From: Gracilariopsis chorda
Taxonomy: Eukaryota > Rhodophyta > Florideophyceae > Gracilariales > Gracilariaceae
Direction of reading: 5' to 3'
Assembly: GCA_003194525.1 (NCBI GenBank)
Contig: NBIV01000077.1
Span: 62,001 to 126,000 of the forward strand
DNA length: 64,000 nucleotides
Within the stretch, counting starts at the first letter, position 1; each line of letters begins with the position of its first letter. This document shows, in pieces, positions 11,313 through 22,086 of the stretch. Position numbers and translations under genes: made by a program. The notes under the pieces were generated by a model that worked only from the letters and a program-made list of their open reading frames with translations, made no database searches and was not told the origin of the DNA.

Positions 11313-12677
11313 ATGGATTTTCTAGCAGAACACGATTTCAAGATTCAGTACCGCTCGGGGAAGAGGAACCAAGTGGCCGACTATTTATCACAAATTATGA
11401 TTGATGAGATCGAAGAACAGTATGATGATTTGAGCTGTATCTTTATGGAAAACGTGGAGTCGTTGAGCATGGAGAATCATTTGGAGGATACTCTGAGATA
11501 CTTTAACGGTAAAGACATCTTGAAGAAAGACCCCAAACGTCGAGTAACTATCCGCCGAAACGCAAAGATGTCTGCTGCTGGGAATGATAGACTGATGAGA
11601 CGTACCTTCAAGGGCCTCCGAGTAGTGCCTCCACTTCCTTCAAGAGCTTTAATTCTGAAAACATTTCATGATGATATTGGGCACTGGGATGTTCAATGTG
11701 CTGAGAAATTTGTTTTGGACAGGTACTGGTGGCCGAACGTTCATCGTGATATCATTGAGTATGTAAACAGTTTTGACGGATTTCAACTAGCTGTGTCCAT
11801 ACCAACATACAGGATGACATTGAAATATCCTCTCACACGCTTGTTTCACATATTTTCAATTGAGTTTGCCGGACCACGTCCAGCCACAAACTTAGGAAAT
11901 AAGGTCATTTTCGTAGCAGTGAAGCATCTAACTGTATGGCCTCTTGCTTGGGCTACACAAAATGCCACCACTCAAGTCGTTATTGACTTTGTGCAGAAGG
12001 AAATAATCTATTCGTTTGGGCCACCTCATCTGATCATCTCTGACAATGCGACTTGCTTTACGGCAAGCACTTTAATGAACTTTATGAGTGAGAATGGCAT
12101 TGTCTGGAAAACCGTATTGGCCTATGCTCCAATGTCAAATGGATGAGCTGAGAGGATGATTGCAACTTTGAAGAATGCTATGAAAAAAACGGTTTTAGAG
12201 TCTCAGACTTCTTGGGATGACGCGATTCCCAGTGTCGTATACGGATATCGGCACCGTTCACTTCGAGGAGGCAGTTCACCTTTTGAACTCCTCTACGGAA
12301 TTCCTCCCCGAATGACTAATGATGACGCCACGTCATTACTTCTAGCTGCCGCTGAGACTCATCCGAAACTGGAAGTAGAGACTTTGATCTCGAGAAGATT
12401 CAAGAGGATTGAAGATCAATCTCAACTGAAGACTAGACATATGAGAATTATCACATTTAACGTTGGTGATGAGGCGCTCATCTGCAAAGGCAAGGCACTT
12501 AACCCTGCTAAGAAATGGCCGGCCTTTACATCCAATTATTTCGGCGCATGCCGTGTGACCAGCGCCAATCACCCTCGATATGAACTGAAAAGTATGCACG
12601 GTAGGGTGACAAGACAACCTGTTCATGCAAGGAGTTTAAAGCTCTATCGCCGACGCCCATTGATACTGGAAGATTAA
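11313..12677 (+). pseudogene. Element B: integrase
   Basis: The frame continues from RNase H (KRNQVADYLSQI) into the HHCC region (HDDIGHWDVQCAEKFVLDRYWWP) and the DDE core. The first catalytic position reads IEFAGPRP, Glu instead of the usual Asp. The second is ISDNATCF and the third is in AERMIATLKNAM, after an in-frame TGA near 12145 where Arg is expected (SNGRAE). The HHCC cysteines are partly missing: YVNSFDGFQL stands where Cys-x2-Cys is usual. The C-terminal part ends at 12677 with basic residues (YRRRP). Confidence 0.87.
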
Positions 12678-12804
12678 GAAACAACTTTGATTAAGCATTA
12701 AGCATTTGATTTATTGAAGATTCATGAAAAATACCTATGCATATCTAAGCTTTTTGCATGTTGAATATGATTATTTGCTATTGCTAATGCGTGAAATACA
12801 TATC
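12678..12804. other. Spacer between convergent integrase and antisense gene
   Basis: About 130 bases separate the two 3' ends. It is AT-rich and may hold polyadenylation signals for both strands. Nothing more specific can be read. Confidence 0.4.
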
Positions 12805-13991
12805 TCATACTTCTGCGACGCGAAGATTGCGTCGCTCACCTCCACCACAAAGTTTCAAAGAAGCCATAGACACTCTAAGATGACAGGACTCGGCACTGTC
12901 GATTATGATCCCTTTCAAAGAATCAATGACAATGATATGGTCTATTTCAGAATTATTGCGAAGACGAACCAGGTACCAATGAGGACCAGAGAAACCAGCT
13001 AAGAAACCAAAGGTGTACATGTAGTTTGGTATACGTCGAAGATCAACCCCTAGACCAGAAGTTTGAATAGCATTTGATGCACTAGCAACACTTGCCAGTA
13101 CATGAGGAAACTGAAGCAGTGCATTCTCCAGTCGACCTGCGACATCTCCGGCTTTCGTGCTCGACCTAGAATGGTAAAGAGCCATCTGATATGCACAGTT
13201 CGTAGCGGCAGCAAGAAGACAATTGCCGCTGTTCTGTCGCCAAAATGGCCTGTTACCGTGGGGATCATGAAAGTGCCGTAGGCCAGGGACAGTTGAACGA
13301 GCACCAGGTTTTCCAATAACAATGCTACATCCTGGATATTTCCGAATGGCATCCAATATCCTTGCGGTATACCCCTATCCACCAGAAGTAGACGATGAGG
13401 AAACACCGAAGCGAACATGAAATATCGTCTGCGGATTTTGGCGCCGTTCATGTGGAGTCTCAGCAATCATGGTTCGGGACACAGAGTACCCGTCTTCATT
13501 GGAGAGTGAAATCGAGTTGAACTCAACCTCATGAAATTGATCAATGCCACCTGGAGATGACGCACATGCATGAACCATTCCGTGTCGAAACATTTTGTTT
13601 GCAAGCCGGGTTCCATCTCCAACCGTTAGCTTTTCAATGGCACACTCATCATGTGTGACGTTTGAACAGATTTCGAAAATGATCCACCCGCAGACATATG
13701 AGAAGAACGTAGAGAACACGAACTACTCGGAGAAGAATGACGATTACCACCTGATGAAGAAAACGAAGCGTACGTAGAAGTGCCTGCAGTGTTTGAATGT
13801 AAACGCCCACCCTCTTCTAAGATTTCATCAACCATATCCGCAATATCAGCACGAGAAGTAATTTTTGGATCGCCAAGGAAATAATTTGGATATGGGCGAC
13901 GATAACGACGAGAACGACGACATGGAGGATTGCTTGGCTGCATTCGAGCAACATGTGATGTACGCTCTTTTGAGGGATTCCGACTTTGCAT
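12805..13991 (-). pseudogene. Element B: antisense gene, putative papain/Josephin-like cysteine protease
   Basis: An ATG at 13991 (MQSRNPSKER) starts a basic then Ser-rich N-terminus. A one-base shift near 13660-13700 moves the reading to the frame of TVGDGTRLANKM, and a TAG at 13375-13377 is the only other break before the end at 12805. The C-terminal 180 residues carry a Cys in NSGNCLLAAATNC (codon 13219-13221), a His in GPHWYLVRL (12979-12981) and an Asp in VIDSLKG (12922-12924). This Cys, then His, then Asp order with HW and IDS fits papain-fold proteases and deubiquitinases such as Josephin. It is a motif judgement only. The gene lies wholly between integrase and the 3' LTR, on the opposite strand, so the element carries it. 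Confidence 0.5.
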
Positions 13992-14222
13992 TGTAATCAG
14001 AGTGGCGCAAAGAATAAACCGTGAACCGAGGTTAAGTGGGCAGCCCGTGGCTGCAACTGGGATTCTGTGCAAAGGAATCCGCGAACGTTGGCTTTCCACC
14101 GTTTAGCAAAAGTTGGAAAACAGTCGGAGGGCGATTCTAAATCATGCAAGCTGCGAGAGACAACTTGAAGAGGTTGAGTACAGTTTATATAGCGTTCAAG
14201 CACCGGTCTAGTGGCCGGCGCT

Positions 14223-14232
14223 GGGGAGGGGA
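14223..14232 (+). promoter_or_regulatory. Element B polypurine tract
   Basis: GGGGAGGGGA ends three bases before the right LTR, the expected place for plus-strand priming. Confidence 0.65.
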
Positions 14233-14235
14233 TCG

Positions 14236-14488
14236 TGTCATACGTGTGAGACACGTGTAATACAGCAATGACATAAGTTAGCAATGACCTTGCTATTCTG
14301 TATTCTATTGGGTAGCATGGCAAGTAACCCTCCCGCTACTTACCACGTGTAAGATTTCTGTTTCAACCGAGAAGCATATAAGTAGCTTTACTTCACTGCC
14401 CTCGGTTGCACAATGAACTTGAAGAAAAGAAGACACAGACAGACACAACAATAAAAATTCTCGGCGCCGCTCTTTTGCAGAGCTAACA
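14236..14488 (+). repeat. 3' LTR of element B
   Basis: Runs from TGTCATACGTGTGAGACACG to TTTGCAGAGCTAACA, nearly identical to 7699-7952 and followed by the CTAAT duplication. Confidence 0.92.
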
Positions 14489-14493
14489 CTAAT

Positions 14494-15838
14494 CCTGCTA
14501 ATTTACCTTTGGTAGATGTGAATCTGGGTGTATGCTCTTGCCATGACGGGAGGGCGTGCACCGCAAAATTGCTATGCCCTGCCATCATGGCAAGACCATG
14601 CATCTGCATAAGCATACAAAGCAGCCGGCGTGTCCACCGCGCATCGGCAGTGCCCTCCTGACGCCCTGCGCCGCGGCCCCAGCGGCGACTGCCAGCCAGC
14701 ACTGCCATCGCTGCCTTCGTACAACAGAATGCAACAATACACCACAGCGCCGAGTGGCGGTGCAACCGCCACTCCGTCATCAATGTCATGCGTAACGCCT
14801 CCACTTCTTCGGCCCCTATCACACAGTGAGGGCACGCTGGGAAGCACGCATGCAGCTGTGGCGGCAATGACGGTGAACAGTGCCGCCGCCGTGGGCGGCA
14901 GCTTTGCGTTGGGTATGATGACGGGAACAAGTAATTATAGCAATCAAGGTGCGGCTTTTCCTCACGACGGGTGGTGGTGGCGTGGCAACAAGCGGCCGTG
15001 GGACGGGGTGCTTCCAGCCGCAATGATAGTGTCGGCAGAATGTCAGCTACGTATGCAGCCTCAGCCTCAGCCGCCATCACTACCGCAGACGCGGCAAGGC
15101 TGGGCGTGCACATCATCGTAGGAAGTACATCAGGCGCTGAGTCAGGCGGTAGGAACGAATTACAACTACCACCATTACGACGGGGTGGTGGAGAATAGAT
15201 ACACGTACAGCGGTGTAGTAGAATACTACGTCCTTTGGTAAACTGGGGTAGTAGTGTACTAGGGGGTAGTAGCGGCAGAGAGCCAACCACTGGGGTGACA
15301 ATCCACTGGGCCTACTAGTGACGCAGGCACCAACTGGCAGCGAGGCGCAATGGGCGGGCAGTATCTCAAGTCCCTACAGGTCGGGAGAATGGTAGCGATG
15401 GCTTGGAGGCCTTTGGAGTCCTACTGGCTGCATATGGCGGCAAGAAGACGGTCAGGGTGCTTGCCTTTACTCTTCGGAGATCGGTGGCACTCGAGCCAAC
15501 CTATATAGCTGGCGAGGCGCTCTGACCTGAGGAAACTATCCTAAAAAATTAAACAAAAATAGCTACATAATAAAACTTGACGCCACAGTGCCTTAGCATT
15601 CTCACAGTCCCCTGGTATTCCCTGCCTCGGCACCCAGCTTGGCCACGTGGGATATTTAGGCCAGCAATGGTCTGACCTCTCCCAGCCCGGACTTTTGGTT
15701 ACCTCACCACTCCACATGCCCGATGGTCATTCTCCTACAAGCGGCAGCTATTCACCGGATCGGATGCACAACAGCAGCAGCAGGAGCAGCAACACCAACA
15801 ACAGCAACTACAGTATCACAATGAAGAAAAGGTATCCT
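14494..15838 (+). pseudogene. Decayed low-complexity host coding sequence (Gln/Ser/Gly-rich)
   Basis: Plus-strand frames look like scattered parts of a disordered regulatory-type protein. 14630-15121 is open, with Ser/Thr/Pro/Ala-rich sequence and MQPQPQPPSLPQ. After a TAG the same frame gives a Tyr/Asn/His stretch (NYNYHHYDG). Near 15765-15830 a Gln-rich tract (AQQQQQEQQHQQQQLQ) is readable. Stops and frame changes separate them, and I see no DNA-binding domain. The long open frame on the other strand (to 15290) runs into the LTR and has no protein character, so I prefer this strand. It may be the gene into which element B inserted. Confidence 0.3.
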
Positions 15839-16114
15839 TTATTTGTCTGGACGGATATCAAGCATAGTGAGAAGGTGTGGAATAGGGCCGAAGGTATTCA
15901 GAAGACGACAGTTTGCATGAAACACCTCTCCATGCAATAGCCCACGCACGTAAAGATTCGGTGCCTGGGCAATGAGGTCATTCAGTACCACAGCATCTTC
16001 TTCCCATTTCATTTCGTTTTCAGAAATAGGACGGAGTACCTCTTCTAGCTCCCCTAACAAGGAAAAAGAAAATCCGAAGCCTTCCACCTGTGCCGGTACT
16101 GCATCTGTAACCAT
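15839..16114 (-). CDS. Hypothetical small protein, 91 aa
   Basis: An ATG at 16114 (MVTDAVPAQV) gives 91 codons of protein-like sequence with FSLLGELEEVL, MKWEEDAVVLNDLIAQ and HGEVFHANCRLLNTFG. The frame is open for 17 more codons upstream, up to a TAA, so a longer product through an intron is possible. It has no signal peptide, no membrane segment and no recognised family. It overlaps the end of the Gln-rich stretch on the other strand. Confidence 0.35.
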   Translation of the reverse strand: MVTDAVPAQVEGFGFSFSLLGELEEVLRPISENEMKWEEDAVVLNDLIAQAPNLYVRGLLHGEVFHANCRLLNTFGPIPHLLTMLDIRPDK

Positions 16115-16199
16115 CTGCGCAGCCCACGGAGACGATGACGGTAGTGAATTATCCTCTTTGGATTACATTTCGATAAAACGGTAGTATGAAACGGAGTGT

Positions 16200-17380
16200 T
16201 GCGATCAACAAGAATCGTCTGTCATGTCGCAAAGGATAGAATTTGCGTGTAGCCTTGGCATGATGAAGTGGCTGGAACAATGTTCGTGGAATTATCTAGT
16301 GCCCTCACCAGATATTATATAGACGACAAAATAGCCTAAGAGGTATAATACCTTTTGTCAAGCTGGTCTGTCATGGCAAAGAAGTGTCCCATAACAGGTT
16401 ATTATGAGTTGTTGCTTAGAACTAGTATGCAGAACTAGGGGGTATGCAAATAGAACAATTGTCTATAAAAGCCCGAGTTCGGCGGCCTTCAAGCCAACTC
16501 GGGTCAGACCACTTCTTCTCCTTTTGGCAACCCCTACCTTCTCTTAGAGCAGTCTACTACTCCATGCCATCAACCACACTCTTCACCACTCACCCCTTTA
16601 CGCGTTGCGGCTTGGTCTTCCCCATCTTCCCACGGGCTTGTACTACGCTGCCCTTGTTTGGGCTCGCCTTGTTTAGCACAGTGCACTTCGATCGCGCACT
16701 AGACCTCAGGTTTTGGTGGGGCGTATATGCCATTGCTCTATAATAGGACTGATCATCAGCACTACGGTAGATGTAAGGTTTTGATCGCATAGGTTATCCG
16801 CTAGTGTAGTCTCTTCGCTACATTGTACCGGGTTTTGTCGCTCGTTGTGTTGTACGGTCACTACTGGATTTCCTTTCTACCTTGCATTTTGGTTCTTTGT
16901 CGCAGTTTGTGCCTATTTTCTGCATTGACATTGCACGCCTGTGCTGGTACTCTCGAGCTACGAATATATTTTTGATGTACTCTCTAGCAATTAAGGGTAC
17001 AACGAGGACTGTCATCGTCCAGAGTCGTTAAATCGTGCAACATGACACTCACAGTAGACTACCGTTGTATCCCACAATGTCATCGAATAGGTCTCTAAAC
17101 CACATAGAGAGTAACTACCTCAAAGCCACGTATTCTTTCATTTAGCTACACTTTTCAAAAGTCAGATCGTTGTTGTTCTGCCTTTCCTTGAAAAATTTGT
17201 CAGGGCAGTATTTTGAAATAAAAATAGTTTTCTACGAATTGCACTCATCTTTGAATTTTCCTACGTGTCTTAAAGCAACAAGCCAATAGCTGTAGAGAAA
17301 ACACCAAACTGTAATTTCAGTCAGCCACGCCTTTCATGGCTCACTCGCCTCTTTCTGTACTCGCTGTTCGTCGCCGCCAA
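16200..17380. other. Intergenic, nothing recognised
   Basis: Mixed-composition DNA with short unconvincing ORFs on both strands. Confidence 0.45.
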
Positions 17381-17386
17381 CACGGG

Positions 17387-18560
17387 CTAGGCCGTGTGGC
17401 CTCCTTTGTCACGTCCCGGCGCCACCCGGTGGCGCATAACAAACAAACATCCGAGCGCTGGCGGCCACCTTTTCACAAATAACTTTATAGCGCGCCGCGC
17501 CAACGCGCAGACAACCACCGCGAGCACACCGGCACCAGAGCTACCGTTTGCGCCGGCGCGTGCAACAGCATCCACACCGCGCGCGCATCGCCAGTCTCTG
17601 ACGAAGGCAGCTGCAGGGCGCGCGCTTCCTTGATCTCCTGCGGCGGCAGCTCCAGCACGCACTCGTCCCTTGCCTTCATGAAGTGCACAGCTCAAGTTTG
17701 TTGAAGCTACTGTTTCTTTCTTCCCGTCAATTTCGGTACGCATGTTGGCGTAGAAGCCCTTTTTGCCGCCGATCGTCTCGCAAACGAAACACAAAGCTGC
17801 GTGCAACACCCCCCTTAATGTCACACCACTTCCGTCGGACACACTTGATGCTTCTACCCAACCCTTGACGTCCCCTCCTGTCACCGCAGCTGGCACCCAT
17901 GGGTCATCCTCGCGCGTTCAATTCGCTGCCACCTGAGTTGCTTCCTGGCAGAATAGCCACTCTTCTCTCTCTCTTCTCATCCAACCGCTCCACAGCATCG
18001 CCGGCACCATCCCATTCCGCACGAGTTTTGCCCTCCCGGCAGCTCCTGCCCCACCCCTGCTGCCGTCGCGCTCTGCGCCGTCAGGTGCGCCAGCTGCGCC
18101 AACTCCGCGACCACCGCCCTCTGGCAGAACCTCAGGCGGCGGAGGCTCTCTCCTTCTGCCACCGCCACAGCCGGCGAGCAAATCAAGCTCATCTGCTCCG
18201 TCACCGCCAATTCCACCACCGTCAAAGTTATCGGGTGCAACGTCCAAGAGCGGAGCGCCGCCGTCGCACCCGTTTCTGACATCCATGTCGTCGCGTCCGT
18301 CGTCCATGTTTCCACAACTGCTGCAAATGGAGCCGCCCGGTTCCAGGATTCCCGCTTTGCAGAACCCGGCCAAACCGGCAAGGCTAGTGATTTGGGCGGC
18401 TATGGCCATCAAAGAGGAAGTGAGAGAACACATGGACAAAAAGAGCAGTTCGGTTCGAGCACCTCCGAGCAACACTTTCTACGCAACTGTATGGGGACCC
18501 AACGCCATCTTGTTTATATATACTGTAGACACTCAACATTGACAATAGGAATGGAAGTCT
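17387..18560. other. GC-rich region with several overlapping open frames, coding strand unclear
   Basis: Long frames are open on both strands, as expected in GC-rich DNA. The best plus-strand candidate is the Pro/Ser-rich frame running from about 17940 to 18542 (PPPQPASKSSSSAPSPPIPP, then MSSRPSSMFPQLLQMEPPGS). On the minus strand 17918-18475 (MLLGGARTEL) is preceded by a TATATAAAC box at about 18511-18520. Neither has a domain that decides the matter. Confidence 0.25.
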
Positions 18561-18562
18561 AT

Positions 18563-19854
18563 TCAAGCACGGTCAAAATCAGCATCAGGATATGAGCTAT
18601 GTTGCTCACGGGCCGCAGCCAACGATCGAAACTCAACAGCCATACGCCATTTCTTGCGCTCCCGGTACAGCCTTTGAAAACAATTTCTCTTGCTCACAAG
18701 TTCTTCTCCAATAGCATAGAGTCTTCGTTTGTACTTCCGATAAAACTCTCCATTTTCTGCACGAAGTGGATTCCAATTGACGTGCATGTTTTTTAAAGTG
18801 ACGGCGAAAAAGAAGAAGTAATCATAGTAGGCTTCCTTCCAGCCATACTTAGAACCACAAATTTGCCATATGGAACACAAGCACCCAAAGTAGTTATCGG
18901 CTATTATTCTATCGCTCGATATATTGCGATTCACATTTCGTTCAGCAACTGTAATGCAACAGTTTCGTGGTGTTTTCTTTGGATTAATTGAGCGAATCAC
19001 TTCTAGCAGTCCTTGATACAATCTGTGTACAATCACAGCCCACATATCCTGATATAGATCAGAATGTAGTTCTTCATCTATAATATTCTTTTCGTCCTCC
19101 TTTTTAAACAGACTTTTTTTGTGGTACTCTAGGTTCTTGTAGAAAATATCCGAGTCGGAAATAGAGCCAGGAACATGGGTAGAGCAGTGACCCGCAAGCC
19201 AAAGAGGCAAAACACTCACTTCTACCTTAGACCCATACAGCTTATGCTTACCACTGTAGTACAGCTTTCCTTCCTCAATATTCCCAGATTATCGGTTGCT
19301 CTGCTGAAATTTTACATCCGTAGCATACAACGCGAATGGGTAGTGTTTGAAATATTACTTCTTTTCGTTTAGCAGCTTCAAATTTTACTTCTCCGTTAAG
19401 TTTTCAACAAACCGTTCATAAGCATGCTCAGGCAGAACTTTGACAAAAGAAATGATCATCTTTTCAAATGTAGGCCCTTTCAAATTGAACATCTTAGCCA
19501 TTTATTTCCACTGCAAAGTATGCTTTGGAACCAAAAGATTCATAAACAGCACATCCTTGGGTCCATATTTGCACCCCTTTTGGCGTCCCACATACCATCG
19601 AGTAATAATATGTTTTACTAGAAACCCGTATAGCTTTTCAAATTTTACACCTGTAAAATTTTTCATGCAGAGTGTACTCTGATGCCCTCCGTTGTCGAGA
19701 AGGAGTCGAAAACGGGACTTTGAGAGTCCGATTTGTTGTCGGTGCTACGTTGATCAGTATCATCTGCGTATTTTTCGATTTCTGCTGCCCGCCCCGAAGC
19801 TTTGGCCACCAGGATTGCTAATGCTGTGATTGTTTTGCTGTATGTCAGCGCCAT
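18563..19854 (-). pseudogene. Harbinger/HARBI1-like DDE transposase, broken
   Basis: Minus-strand coding sequence probably begins at ATG 19854 (MALTYSKTIT) and reaches the stop at 18563 through at least two frame changes and two stops. Recognisable parts are MKNFTGVKFEKLYGF and LFMNLLVPKH (N-terminal region), ALYATDVKFQQSNR with the first Asp, YYSGKHKLYGSKVEVSVLP, PGSISDSDIFYKN, and then the intact 218-codon piece from 19219 with IIADNYFGCLCSIW, the Glu position being Asp or shifted, and VTLKNMHVNWNPLR. The order matches DDE_Tnp_4-type transposases. I found no terminal inverted repeats. Confidence 0.7.
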
Positions 19855-19855
19855 A

Positions 19856-20426
19856 ATGTGCTGAATGCGATCGGTACAATCTTGAGACTGCTATCTCGGG
19901 AACTAATTCTGTTTTTTTCTACATAAGGCTACAACTGCGCATCTCATCTACTGTTTCGGTGCAATCGAATTGGCGCCATTTTGCAGTTTGATTTCAAAAA
20001 CAGGTTTGAAAATGTTTTCTTCTCACTTTTGCCACATTTATACTGTAAGTATTCTAGGATTACAGCTTCTATAATTTCTCTATAGGTTTTTTGGAACTAT
20101 TTGATGAACTAACGAAATAGCGACAAACTGAGCAAGTGGTCTAATGCACATCTTCGGACGAACGGACCATCTAAACGTGTGGATGGAGGTACCCTATTTA
20201 CCAGTTGGAACGTGGAATACAGTCCCCTCGTTCCAACTGGAGGCAATAAATAAATCACCTCCCTGATCTGCCCACCCCGCAAGGTCGGAGAGGAGGGCAG
20301 CGAGTGAATTCCAACCCCGCCACATAACGGGCACAAGTTACGAAAGGGAAGAAGGCTACCGTCGTATAACAAAGTATCGGTGCCCAGGATTACCTACAGC
20401 TTGTTTGCGTAGAACTCGGAAACCAC
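19856..20426. other. Intergenic, nothing recognised
   Basis: No supported gene lies between the transposase remnant and the hairpin upstream of the propeller gene. Confidence 0.45.
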
Positions 20427-20490
20427 GTATCCTATCAAAGACGTAATTTGCAGCGGTAGAGGGCTGCAAATGTCGTCTTTGATAGGATAC
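20427..20490. repeat. Long inverted repeat (28-nt arms, 8-nt loop)
   Basis: Arm 20427-20454 and arm 20463-20490 are reverse complements except for two adjacent positions near the middle. The loop is GGTAGAGG (20455-20462). It lies 218 bases upstream of the ATG of the propeller gene. It could be a small RNA hairpin precursor, a foldback transposon end or a cruciform. The sequence alone does not decide. Confidence 0.8.
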
Positions 20491-20707
20491 TGGATTTTCT
20501 TCAGGATACCCGAGAAGGCATTTTTTCTTGCCACAACCATATCTGGCGCAATATGTAAACGCTTGGTGCCTTTCACCCGGAGTTGAACATGACCATGGCA
20601 CGGTCAGGACAACAGTACTTCATCCTTTCCTTGCATGACTCGTCTTGCACAAGCGCAAAGAAGCATCATCAGCGTTTGAATACTATCCTAAAGCTCTTGG
20701 AAGTGAG

Positions 20708-21847
20708 ATGAATGCGCTAGTAACAGCCACGTTTCTGCTGTTGTTGCAGAGGGGATTTGCCGACTCATTGCAAGCGTCGAAGCGTGTGCTGTACAGAGAG
20801 CCAGATAGCGTCCCAGTTCACGCGTTCGGTGGACACATCTTTGTGGCAAATCGTGCCGGAGGCTCTGTTACTGGTATTGATCCAGAGACGCTCGCTATTG
20901 TCGCTCAGTACCAACTGCCGGATGATGGTGAACCTATGTACTTTGGATGGTCCCGTGATCCCCCTGAGTTATGGGTGGGCGATCGCCGTAACAACCGTCT
21001 TGTTATTCTCAAGCTTTCAGGCAGGAAACTCATCCCAGATGGATTCCTCGATACGCCCGCTGGATTGTTTCACACCATGAATACACAGGACGGGAATGTG
21101 AAGTACCCAATTGTTTGGAATACTTGTGACATAGCAAACGTAACTGTCGTATACGACCTTACGACCAGAAGAAAGCTTGCCGAAATCCCGAGGCCGCCCA
21201 TAGTTGCCGAACTCGGAGGTGTACCTCATGACGTAACCGCAAACAAGGACTACGGTTTCGTGACGTACATCAAGAATTCAGACGGAGCAGGGTATGTTGC
21301 ATCGTACGATGCACGAACGTTCGAACTGGTCAAAGTGATCAAGGTATTGTTCGATCCACACGTTGCCATTCGTGGTTCCACAAAGTTGGCTGTCGCAGCT
21401 CAGGGCGGAGAAGTGCTGCTTCTGTCAATTCCCAACCTGGAACAATTGGAATCAGACAGGGAGCAGCCTTCCCCGCACGGGACGATAATCTCCTTGGACC
21501 TTAAGTATCTGTACGTGACGAACATCGCTGAGGAAGGAGAGAATGCGCTTGTAAGCTATTCGATCTCCACACTTCGGCGTCTGAATTGTCCATCAATCAC
21601 CACGTCCAATCCAATCCCTCACAACCCGAAGACCACATTGGACGGCTCGAAGATATTCATTACTCACTCCGGATCCACTTCCGACGTTTGTTCCGCATTC
21701 AATATCGGAAAAGACGGGTGTCCTTTGCCTGCAACAGAGAAGATTATCCGAACAGGACTGAATCCATTTGGTATCTGCGTCTTACCGCGGTCCGTAACAC
21801 GACCAGTTTGCCGAGTAAGACGTCGCTTGCGCTTCAGACTCTGGTGA
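20708..21847 (+). CDS. Secreted beta-propeller (YVTN/lactonase-like) protein
   Basis: The ATG at 20708 gives a hydrophobic signal peptide (MNALVTATFLLLLQRGFA). The 21 codons before it start only at TTG, so I reject the longer form. The 379-residue product has repeated blade-like units: GGHIFVANRAGGSVTGIDP, ELWVGDRRNNRLVILKL, VTVVYDLTTRRKLAEIPRP, GYVASYDARTFELVKVI, KLAVAAQGGEVLLLSIPN, KYLYVTNIAEEG and SKIFITHSGSTSDV. Such units form six- or seven-bladed propellers, and the family includes extracellular binding proteins and lactonases. No catalytic residues can be named. The C-terminus is basic (RVRRRLRFRLW). It is a single exon. Function beyond an extracellular propeller is not supported. Confidence 0.75.
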   Translation: MNALVTATFLLLLQRGFADSLQASKRVLYREPDSVPVHAFGGHIFVANRAGGSVTGIDPETLAIVAQYQLPDDGEPMYFGWSRDPPELWVGDRRNNRLVILKLSGRKLIPDGFLDTPAGLFHTMNTQDGNVKYPIVWNTCDIANVTVVYDLTTRRKLAEIPRPPIVAELGGVPHDVTANKDYGFVTYIKNSDGAGYVASYDARTFELVKVIKVLFDPHVAIRGSTKLAVAAQGGEVLLLSIPNLEQLESDREQPSPHGTIISLDLKYLYVTNIAEEGENALVSYSISTLRRLNCPSITTSNPIPHNPKTTLDGSKIFITHSGSTSDVCSAFNIGKDGCPLPATEKIIRTGLNPFGICVLPRSVTRPVCRVRRRLRFRLW

Positions 21848-22006
21848 TCTAAGGGTCGTTGGTTTATTGAAAGCCTTACTGGTACAAGCGCGTTGATCTT
21901 CCCTAGCGTCGCATGAGTAAAAGAATCTCCTTCGTAGTGCTCTTGTACGCTTGGTAAGGGTTAGCAACCTATATAGCTAGTGTCTTCCAAGTGCTCGAGC
22001 TTCCGA

Positions 22007-22086
22007 GGTACCGTTTACCAACGGTACCCTTTGTAAATTTGTGTACCCTTGGGTAGTAGGAAGCTCCTCAGGAACTTCCTACTACC
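22007..22086. repeat. Pair of short perfect hairpins
   Basis: 22007-22028 is GGTACCGT, a 6-nt loop and ACGGTACC. 22052-22086 has perfect 12-nt arms (GGTAGTAGGAAG and its complement) around an 11-nt loop. Both lie between the propeller gene and CPN20. The GGTACCGTT/AACGGTACC word recurs elsewhere in the window (near 34690-34710, 34920 and 39045). Confidence 0.75.

Larger units (their letters stand above)
7699..14488 (+). mobile_element. Element B: complete but decayed Ty3/gypsy retrotransposon, TSD CTAAT
   Basis: LTRs at 7699-7952 and 14236-14488 are near-identical with TG...CA ends. The flanks 7694-7698 and 14489-14493 are both CTAAT, a perfect 5-bp target duplication. The order is PBS, gag with zinc knuckle, protease, RT, RNase H, integrase, then a gene on the opposite strand, a purine tract and the 3' LTR. 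There are many in-frame stops but few length changes. Where the ancestral residue is clear from conserved motifs, the stops fit single C-to-T or G-to-A changes. Confidence 0.93.

Noticed and set aside
14388..15290. 300-codon minus-strand open frame
   Set aside because: It runs into the LTR of element B, lacks protein character and has Cys/His/Arg-rich composition typical of a GC-rich mirror frame.
17387..17896. 169-codon minus-strand open frame
   Set aside because: GC-rich Ala/Gly/Val composition with mirrored frames on both strands. No motif.
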